Source: Pseudocercospora fijiensis CIRAD86
Taxonomy: Eukaryota > Ascomycota > Dothideomycetes > Mycosphaerellales > Mycosphaerellaceae
Assembly: GCF_000340215.1 (NCBI RefSeq)
Contig: NW_006921543.1
Coordinates: 1,178,001 to 1,242,000, forward strand
Direction of reading: 5' to 3'
DNA: 64,000 nt
Shown here: positions 55,642-64,000 of the stretch, in pieces
How positions within the stretch are numbered: position 1 is the stretch's first letter
How the letters are laid out: every line of letters starts with the position of its first letter
Position numbers and translations under genes: made by a program
The notes under the pieces: model-generated
Databases searched by the model: none
Told to the model about the DNA's origin: nothing
The model's input: the letters and a program-made list of their open reading frames with translations, nothing else

Positions 55642-56318
55642 CCTAACTTCCAGAGTGTGGATTGAATATGTGATCCAGGAAGTAAATGTACAGTGGCGCA
55701 AGAAGAAGGTGTGTATGTGTATTAGATGTGTGCTAAGTGGATGGCAAAGAAATGTGCCCGGCCTCGCAACAGAATCGTGACGCTTGGACTCGTCTTCCGC
55801 TTTAGTCAGCACCAGCAAGGGTTCATCTGCTCCGACAGTTCCCGCCTGGCTTTGCCTTTCGAACATCACATCCTAAGGCCCTGTCTACTTGCCACCGTTT
55901 ATCGCATAATCGTTTCGATTATGCGTATGCCATAATCGTCTCTTGTAGAAGCCGCTTTATAATCGTTTATTATTAGACGGTAACGTGTTCAAATTAGACC
56001 TCCGCGGCGGCTACCGCTATAACCTTCCTTCTCTTTCTGCCTTAGGCCTATATATTAAAGCTTAAAGCGTATATAGCTACAGTAGTAGATATAATAGTCG
56101 CTATAGGGCTCGAAGCGGTATAGGAAGCGGTATAGGATCGTAAAGCGGTATAAAAGGAGATCGAGTACTCGTTCGAAGGGCGGTTTCGTAGGTAAAACCT
56201 AGCAATTTAAATTAGTTAGTCTCTTATATTACCGCTATTCGAATCCTCGCAACTATAGTATCTCAATTTACTAATTCTACTAATTCGTAGCTAAAGACGC
56301 TAGCGGCTCGTAAGCGTA
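55642..56318. other. Upstream of heme lyase, passing into repeat DNA
   Basis: The first 230 bp are normal promoter-like DNA. From about 55880 the sequence becomes repeat-like. A perfect 10-bp inverted repeat with a TTT loop lies at 55903-55925, and further ATAATCG copies follow. 55980-56318 is CA-poor, gene-free DNA. Confidence 0.5.
55903..55925. repeat. Perfect 10-bp inverted repeat, 3-nt loop
   Basis: CGCATAATCG, TTT, CGATTATGCG. It stands at the border of the gene island, 24 bp after a TAAGGCCCTGTCTAC sequence that resembles a DNA-transposon end. Confidence 0.85.
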
Positions 56319-56515
56319 TATTAGAGCTAAAGAGGCTATATATAATTAGTATATAACTAGGCCGAGTAAAGCTAGGGTCTTAATACCTTAGGCAGGGCTT
56401 AGCGCTTAGCGTTAGGCTAACTCTCCTACCTTCCTCCCTCTCCTTCTAGATCCTTATCGAATACTATACTAATTTACTACTACCCTATCTACCTACTAAT
56501 ATAACCCTTCTTATA
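56319..56515 (+). repeat. 5' LTR of chromovirus copy 3
   Basis: 197 bp, TATTAG...CTTATA; both termini carry the TG-to-TA or CA-to-TA change. Confidence 0.9.
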
Positions 56516-56770
56516 TAGTATTCGATCTACCCTTTAAGGGTAGTAGCTAGATAGTCCTTATTTCAAGCTTTTAGCGGTATAGCTACGAAAACCGTTAATC
56601 TAACTATATTGCGCCCGAGGCGGGATCTATACGTACTATTCTATTAGAATAACCGTACTAATTATTAAGCAAGGTCTTCTATACGGCCTATTATACTAAG
56701 TTAATCGCACTAAGCCGATATCTACTAATTCCGCTATATCCGCATCTTAGGGGCCTATAATATATTATTA

Positions 56771-59700
56771 GTGTTACCCCCTATTATAATAATAGCCGGC
56801 TTATTACGAAGCAACAATAACCGTACTACCGCTAGTAGCGCTAGCAATAACAACGCTAGTAGTACAGTTCCCACTAAAGTGCCTACTAAAGTGCCTCCTA
56901 CTAAAGAGCCTACCGGAGAGCCTATTAAAGAAGAACCTATAATTCTAGGTAACGACCTAGAATTGCCTATCGACGACATTCTTAACAATATTGTTAACCG
57001 TCGATATAACTAACTAGCCTTTAGCCCCTAACTAGTAGGGAGACTCTAAGAAGCTACCTAAAACAGGCTTACTGCCCTACGTTAAGAACAACAGCTAAAG
57101 GATAATCTCCTCGAGATTCGCCGCCTATAGGAAGCCCTAACAACTACTACTAGACTAGAACTAGTAGTAGGACCTTCTATTCAAAAGAAGGATGCTAAGC
57201 TTAAAGACTATACTGTATTTGATAGCTCTAGCCGTAAGCAGTACAATGATTATATACGTAATTGTAAGCTTAACTAGCGAAATGTACTAAGGGCTCTTCT
57301 AGACGACTATTCCTTAGTTGTTTATACTATATAGTATATCAATAGTAACCTAAAGCGTACCTAGGACGACTATTTCGATTCCCTTAATAATTAGACTGCT
57401 ATTTAGTAGAAAACCTATAAGACTATTATACTAGACACTCTTAGAAACCCGATACTAAGACAATAGTATACTTAGGACTAATACCTTCGAGCTAAACAAA
57501 AGACTAACTAGTCGGCTCGTTTATTTGAGGCCTATTTAAAGACCCTCGAGGATAACCTTCCGGCTAAGACTAATTCTATATAGATCTCGGAAATACGCCT
57601 AAAACTAAGATAGGAATTAGTCCTTGAATTGGACCGCCGCCGTATATTTAAACAGACCAATCTTATACGTATTCAATTTATAGTTAAAGTCGAGACTATA
57701 GAGCGTATAGTATAGCTCTAACAACGGTTGGAATCTAAGATACGCCTAGCTACCTATCGTAGCCGTAGAGGAAACTAAGGTTCCTACTAGAATAATAGTA
57801 CTAACAATAGGAATAGTAATAACGACCGAGGAAGAGGCCGTAGCCGACGGCTATATAGAGGAGGCCGTAACAGGGGCCGTAGAAGGGGCTCGTATCCCTA
57901 TAGTACTAATCGTTCGGCTAATAATAGCGGTAATAGCTATAGCAATCCCCTAACCGGACTAAAGTGCTTTAATTGTAACAGCACTAGCTATCTACTAGGC
58001 TAATACGATAAACCTAAGGACTAGGCCCAAATCGACCGCGCTGCCGCTAAGCACCGAAAGCACCTTTTAGTAGCTAACGCTACCCCTATAGGCCAACCTT
58101 CTTATTAGTCGAAAAAAGAATAAGCGCCGTACTAACTATTAGCCTTGTACGGCGTAAGACTATCGACATTGTACTAGCTATTATACGTACCTATCTCGTA
58201 TCGGACACGCATAGAACCAATTATAAAACCAAGGTTACGCTAGACCTAGGAAATTCAGTTAGTGCCCTTATTAGCTATCGCCTAGCTAAGCAATTAGACC
58301 TTCGACAATTGCCTAGGACTAACCTGCTAACCCTTGCTTAGTTTAATAACGCTCGGCATTTGACCTATAGAGCCTACTATATCTATATAGCCCTAAGAGA
58401 CGACCTCGGCAATAAGCGCCTACTAAACTTTACTACCTACGTAGTAGACATAGACAGCCTCCTATCTAATATTGTTATTAGCAACCCTGTTCTTAAGTAC
58501 TATACTATAGTTATAGACTTAGGCAATCAACAATAGCGATTTAGAATCGCTAGGAAAGAGGACATTAAACACATCGACATTAGCGAGTATCCTAATAATA
58601 TTAGGGTCCTATTTATTAGCAACCTAACTCCCGCCTTAGCTAATCTAACTGCCGACCTGCTCGGTAGTAATAACGATAAACTAGTGCCCCCTAATAGCAT
58701 AGATCCTAAACAGCTTAAGCGCATACTAGAACCTATTCGAGAGACCTATATTAATATATTTAAATACTACTTAGCATCGACATTGCCTATATTCAAAGAG
58801 ACGGATTATAAGATTAATATTATAGAGGGCAAAGAGGTCCCTTTTAGCCCCCTCTACAACCTTAGTAAACGAGAGCTTGCTATACTACGTAAGTACCTAG
58901 AGGAAAACCTAGCTAATAGTCGAATTCGGTATAGTAACAGCCCTACTAGTGTACCTATCCTGTTCGTGCTAAAGAAGGATAGCGGCCTACGTTTATATAT
59001 TGATTACAGAGGGCTTAATGCTGTTACTATTAAAGACCGCTGTCTACTTCCTCTTATTAATAAGACCCTCGATCGCCTTTTAGGTGCCTACTACTATACT
59101 ATATTAGACATTAAGGACGCCTATTACCGCATCTGTATTCGTAAGGGCGATAAATAGAAGACAGCCTTTCGTACTCGCTATAGCTATTTCGAGTACTTAG
59201 TTATACTATTTGGTCTAGCTAATACCCCTGCTATATTCTAGTCCTATATCAATCGGGCCCTATTAGGCCTATTAGATTACCTCTATATAGTTTACCTAGA
59301 TAACATCCTAGTTTATACACACTCTCCTAACATTGCGGAATACTAGGCTACAGTCCGTAAGATACTCGATCGCCTAAGGGCCTATAGACTATATTACAAA
59401 CCTTCTAAATGTACCTTTGCTGCTAAAGAGGTGTTATTCCTTAGCTTCCTCGTATCAACCGAGGGTGTTAAGGCTAATCCTAATCGGATTAAGACTATTA
59501 CTAAATAGCCTATTCCTACGTTAATTAAGGAGCTACAGTCGTTCCTCGGTTTTGCTAACTTCTATCGCCGATTTATTAAGGGCTATTCGAGGTATGTAAT
59601 GCTACTAACTGAACTTACTAAAACTAAGGCCAACCCGACTAGAGAGTTTAAATAGACTAACAAAGCGCGAGCCGCTTTTAACGGTTTGAAGTAGCGCTTT

Positions 59701-61990
59701 ACTAAAGTCCCCTTGTTACACTATTTCGTACTAAGCAAACAGATCCGCGTTAAGACTAACGCTTTATAGTTTGCTATATTAGCCATTATATTACAATAGG
59801 CTAATAACAATTACTAGTACCCGATTGCCTTCTTCTCGAGGAAGATAATTAATACTAAGCGTCGCTACGAGACCTACGAGCAAGAGCTCTTAGCTATTAT
59901 TAAAGCCTTTAAGCACTAGCGCTACTATCTCGATAGTGCCTAGTATACCATTTAGGTCTATACGGACTATAACAACCTCCGTAGAATTACGAAGGTTACT
60001 AGGGTTATAGGTCGATAGGCTAGATAGGCCGTCTACCTCGCTAGGTTTGATTTTGATATATTATATCGGCTAGGCGTAAGCAACCCTGCTAATAGCCTAT
60101 CGAGGCGACCTAATTACGACAGCGGGACTTAGCAATCTATTAATTTATTATTTCTAACCCTGCAGTATAAGATTGCTATAGCCCGTATTGTTAATAAGCA
60201 AGCGTAGGATAAGCGGCTTACCGGACTCCGCGACGGCTTAAAGCATATTAATGCTCTTACTATATTAATAGTGCGTGTTAAGGACACAGATAGGAGAAGT
60301 TATAATAACTCCCTAGTCGATATCGCTATATATAGTAACAGCGATAGCACTACTATAGTTAATCCGGCTACTAGTACTATTAGATGCATATAATACGTAC
60401 CTCGTTTAATAGCGAGGGTGCTATTAAATAACCTTGCAAATAGGGATAGTTAATCGTTTATAGATAAGCTATTACGGGCTTAGCAGAGGGACGCCTTTGC
60501 TGCTAAACGTATAGACAAGCTTATAAGTAGGCGAAAGACTCGATCTAGTAAGAGTAACAATTAGTCGATCGATAATAAAGGTTATTTAAAGTTCAAGGGC
60601 AGATACTATGTCCCCGCTAAACATTCGATCCGATAAGAACTTCTTAAGCGACACTATAATAGTAAGCTTGCCGGTTACTATAGTATAGAGAGGTCGCACG
60701 AGCTACTATCGCGCACATACTACTAGCTAAATAGTAAGCGGGATATAAAGGACTACGTAAACACGTGTACTATATATTAACGAGTTAAGGCGCCGAAGCA
60801 CTTGCTATTCGGCGAGTTGTCTTTACTCCCTGTTCTAAAGAAGCTATTTGCAGAGCTTATAATAGACTTTATTATAGGACTTCCGCCTACTAAGCGTAGG
60901 GGGGAAGTGTATAATACTATCCTTGTTATAGTAGATCGATTTACTAAGGGCGCTCGATATATCCCGGCGCGTAAGGATTAGACTGCTATTAATATAGTAG
61001 AGGCGCTATAGACTAATATCTTCTATACCTATTAGGGAACCCCTAAGGGGATAGTCTCCGATAGGGGCTCGATATTTATATCGCACTATTAGAGCGAAAT
61101 ATGCCTATAGCTAAGACTAAAGCATCGGCTATTAATAGCCTTCTATCTATAGACTAACGGTTAGATAGAGAGGCAGAATGCTACCCTGTAGCAGTACCTA
61201 CGTAGTTACATTAATAAGAACCCCGAGGACTAGGTCAACCTCCTATAACTAGCTAAATTCGTATATAATAATAGTGTCTACTTATCTACTAAGGTCTCCC
61301 CTTATTTTGCTATAATAGGCTAGAACGCCGCCTTACTATAAGATCTATTTACCTCGCTCGAGGCCGAGCGTAAGGAAAGGGAAGCGCGTTAAGTACCCGA
61401 AACACTAGCGGCTATTAAGAGGGTTTAGAAGATGCGAGAAATCTATACTAAGATAGCCGAGAAGTTGATAAAGGCTTAAGAGTACTAAAAGACCTACTAC
61501 GACAAGCACTATACGCTAATAACCTTCAAACAAGGCGATATAGTTATACTAAGTACTAAGAACCTCCGCATCCGTAAACACCTATTACCCGATAGCAAAA
61601 CAAGGCCTAAGCTCGCACTAAGATATATTAGCCTATTCCGCATCCGAGAACCGAAGGGTATACAGGCCTACTAGTTATAGCTTCTACCCTATTACACTAT
61701 CTATAACACCTTCTATGTATCCCTCCTTAAGCTATACTATTAACGCGAGGGGGATGAAGCCCCTACTAAATACGAAGATATACTAGCGGATAGTAAAGAG
61801 CTATAGTCTATAGAACGTATCCTATAGCACCGGACTAGGAAAGGCAAGAAGGAGTACCTATTAAGATAGCAAGGCTATTTACCTAAATAGGACTCGTAGG
61901 AGGCTAAAGACTCGATTAAGGATATAACTAAGTTATTAGATAAGTATTAGACTAGCGTAAAGAACACGAAGAAGGCTAAGAGCTTATAAT
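56771..61990 (+). pseudogene. Degenerate gag-pol of chromovirus copy 3
   Basis: The gag start at 56771-57013 has the Asn-rich and PT-repeat segment, with a repeat number different from copies 1 and 2. The zinc knuckle near 57970 has lost both His and its last Cys (TGC to TAC). The reverse transcriptase core at 58684-59157 is open (LKKDSGLRLYIDYRGLNA; LDIKDAYYRI), followed by VYLDNILVY with Asn for the catalytic Asp near 59290. RNase H, integrase (about 60590-61330) and chromodomain (about 61800-61900, SIERILQHRTRKGKKEYL) follow, with many TAG codons at Trp and Gln positions. 61991-63265 is the long non-coding 3' region shared with the other copies. Confidence 0.83.
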
Positions 61991-63265
61991 GCCTATAATG
62001 TTACTACTAAGCCTAGGAACAATGCTACCCCCGGGGTACTATTAGGCTAACTAATTAGAGGCCGGCAAACTAGGACAATAAGACTATACTACTATAGTAA
62101 ACGCGCACCGAGTGTTAACAAGCGCGCTATAACGCGTTAACTATTCGCTGCTCTTTTAGGAAACCACCTCTCTACTAACGCGCCCTATAAGGCCCTTCTC
62201 CTAGTATTTAGGTCCCCCTCTTGTTCCTTTATTCTATTAAGGCCTAAGGCCTAGGCGATCGGCGGGGATGGCGCGCGCGTACGAATGACGGTAATAAAGG
62301 TAATATTGTCGCGCTACGAGCTAGCAGTATGCCGGCGGCTAGCGCGGCTATATTAGTAACAGTGTTACGGAGTATATTATTAGTCGAAGAAGGAAGTCGA
62401 AAGTAAGGTAAAGTTAGCGCTAAGACGACTAGCGCTGCTATTGTTAACATTACTTACTGTTATCGCTACGCCTATAGACACAACCTTACTTACACTACGA
62501 GCCTAAGGCACCTTTGCTTAAAACTTTAATTAAAGCTTTAAGCCTATTAAAGGTTTAATCAAAACTTTAAGGCTAAGTTAAAACTTTAACTAAGTTAAAA
62601 GATTAAGCGACCTATAGACTAACTAAGGGCAAAACTATAGAGCTAAGCTAGCCGGGGTCGATCTTGCGGATAATAGGTTACTCCTCGATCTATCTAATCC
62701 TTTAAGCGAGGCGAACCTCTACTACTGCACTTATAATAGCCTTTACCTATAGAAACCAGACGAGCTGTGTTTTTTAAAAGATAAGATAAGATTAACAATT
62801 AAAGGCTACTAAACCTAACTAATTAGGGCTAGCGAAACTACGAACAATAATAGCCCTCGTAATAATAAGAACAATCCCTCGGAACGGACAACCCTCGGAA
62901 GCGGACATTTCTAGGTCTTTTAAGAGTAGACGCAGAGAACTCGGTACGACATTACTTAGAACGGGGGCAGTGCTGCAATACCCCGTATACCTACCTGTTA
63001 TAGTAGGGAAGGTGCGCTCGTATTGTAATTAGTCGATAGTCCTTAATTCTTGTAGCTTTATATCCCTTTACTTTATTGTATATAAGGATAGCGCAGTTAG
63101 AGTTAGACATTGTATTAGAAGGTAAGGTTTGACATAGTTATATAATCGGTAGTTGCGTGTTTAATTTAGCGCGGATTAAGTAGCTTATTAGACCTACTAA
63201 GTTAGCAGCGATAGAGATTAGAATAAGACCGGCTACGAGGGCGCGGCCTTTAGAAGGGAAGCGTA

Positions 63266-63442
63266 TATTAGGGCTAAAGAGGCTATACGTAATTAGTATG
63301 TAACTAGGCCGAGTGAAGCTAGGGTCTTAATACCTTAGGTAGGGCTTAGCGCTTAGCGTTAGGCTAACTCTCCTACCTTCCTCCCTCTCCTCCTAGATCC
63401 TTATCGAATACTATACTAATTTACTACTACCCTATCTACCTA
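63266..63442 (+). repeat. Truncated 3' LTR of chromovirus copy 3
   Basis: 177 bp remain; the last part (CTAATATA...CTTACA) is replaced by unrelated sequence. Confidence 0.85.
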
Positions 63443-64000
63443 TAAGAAAATAGGTATATAGCAACGTATAGAACACCCTCTACTAATCGCTATAGTAGAA
63501 AGTAGAACTAAACCGTGCCTTTCTTAGAACAGGGCAGAGCGTTTACTATTAACTAGGCTACGTACGGATAGTACGTATGCCGAGCCGGCAACCGAGTATA
63601 TCCGTACGAGCGACCGAGCTTTTCCGCGTATACGCTAAGTAGGCTTTGCGCTAGCGTAGTAGCACCGCAGTGTACGTAATAACATTATATAATTGTTATA
63701 TAGGCTTGCTAAGGCAGGACAGGAGACTTTACTTAATTAGGTTCTTATAATTATCTCCTTCCCCCGGTATAGCTATCCTAGCTATAGGGCAATATAGTAA
63801 ATTATACTATTTCTTATACTCTGCGCTGTACTTACGCGTCTTATACGCACCTATCGCTAGGCTATAGTTGCTAGGCACGTTATAATTTGCCTCGTAGTTG
63901 CTTATTTGTTTGTAGATTTAAAGCGCGGCTACTTCTAGCACTAACTAGAGGTTGCCTAAATTTCTAAGAACGCGGTAGCTACGCGAGAACGCAAGCTGTC
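63443..64000. other. Unidentified RIP-like sequence at window end
   Basis: No ORF. CG-rich islets within TA-rich sequence (GTACGGATAGTACGTATGCCG near 63570) suggest another mutated repeat family, whose identity cannot be seen from this fragment. Confidence 0.5.

Larger units (their letters stand above)
56319..63442 (+). mobile_element. Ty3/gypsy chromovirus copy 3, plus strand, 3' truncated
   Basis: Same family and order as copy 2. The 5' LTR is 56319-56515, and the 3' LTR begins at 63266 but stops after CTATCTACCTA at 63442, losing about 20 bp including the CA end, so no target duplication can be assigned. Substitutions against copy 2 are mostly transitions. All coding frames are interrupted. 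Confidence 0.88.

Noticed and set aside
54833..55869. 360-residue version of the heme lyase starting upstream and reading into the intron
   Set aside because: The conserved N-terminus MGWFWAD starts at 55641, and the last 16 residues of that ORF are intron; splicing restores the conserved C-terminus.
56314..56318. GCGTA as target-site duplication of copy 3
   Set aside because: The 3' LTR is truncated so no right-hand copy can be compared, and the same bases precede the 3' LTRs as part of the purine tract.
62244..62450. 68-residue minus-strand ORF in the non-coding 3' part of copy 3
   Set aside because: No counterpart in copy 2 at the same place and no domain; a chance ORF.

Overview
The window is nuclear DNA of a filamentous ascomycete. 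Genes have short GT-AG introns of about 48-63 bp and fungal products: BTA1 betaine-lipid synthase, a HET-domain relic, an Sfl1/HSF-like regulator and a chromodomain Ty3/gypsy element. Repeats carry a heavy RIP-like signature (CpA/TpG turned into TpA). A Dothideomycete is my guess from the sharply two-speed layout, but no marker here proves it.

Layout. 1-1370 is repeat-derived and holds the 5' end of a minus-strand LTR retrotransposon. 1371-23460 is a gene island with housekeeping genes: a homeobox factor, THOC1/Hpr1, Csm3/Swi3, enoyl-CoA hydratase, RER1 and BTA1. Its middle (11.3-16.9 kb) is a more labile stretch with two BTB/POZ genes (one interrupted by a stop), an orphan protein, a HET pseudogene and an 88-residue orphan. 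23461-48050 is a RIP-mutated repeat block. It contains one minus-strand chromovirus (24227-40271, target duplication ATACT), split by a nested rolling-circle element of Helitron2/Helentron type (about 30342-39274), and one plus-strand chromovirus of the same family (40341-47482, target duplication ATTAG). The two retroelements lie 5' end to 5' end, 69 bp apart. 48051-55880 is a second gene island: an Sfl1-like heat-shock-type factor, a broken sedolisin protease, a degraded ORF pair and cytochrome c heme lyase. 55881-64000 is again repeat, with a further plus-strand copy (56319-63442, 3' LTR truncated).

The active genes are mostly unrelated core functions: mRNA export, replication-fork protection, beta-oxidation, Golgi-to-ER retrieval, phosphorus-free membrane lipid synthesis and cytochrome c maturation. 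The most unusual object is the nested Helentron. It has asymmetric terminal inverted repeats, a 3' hairpin 12 nt from its end, an HUH Rep plus Pif1-like helicase relic, and a 5' array of about 81-bp units that each carry an inverted repeat, with one covarying base pair between copies. Exon joins were made by eye, and frame and length arithmetic was checked for each spliced gene.
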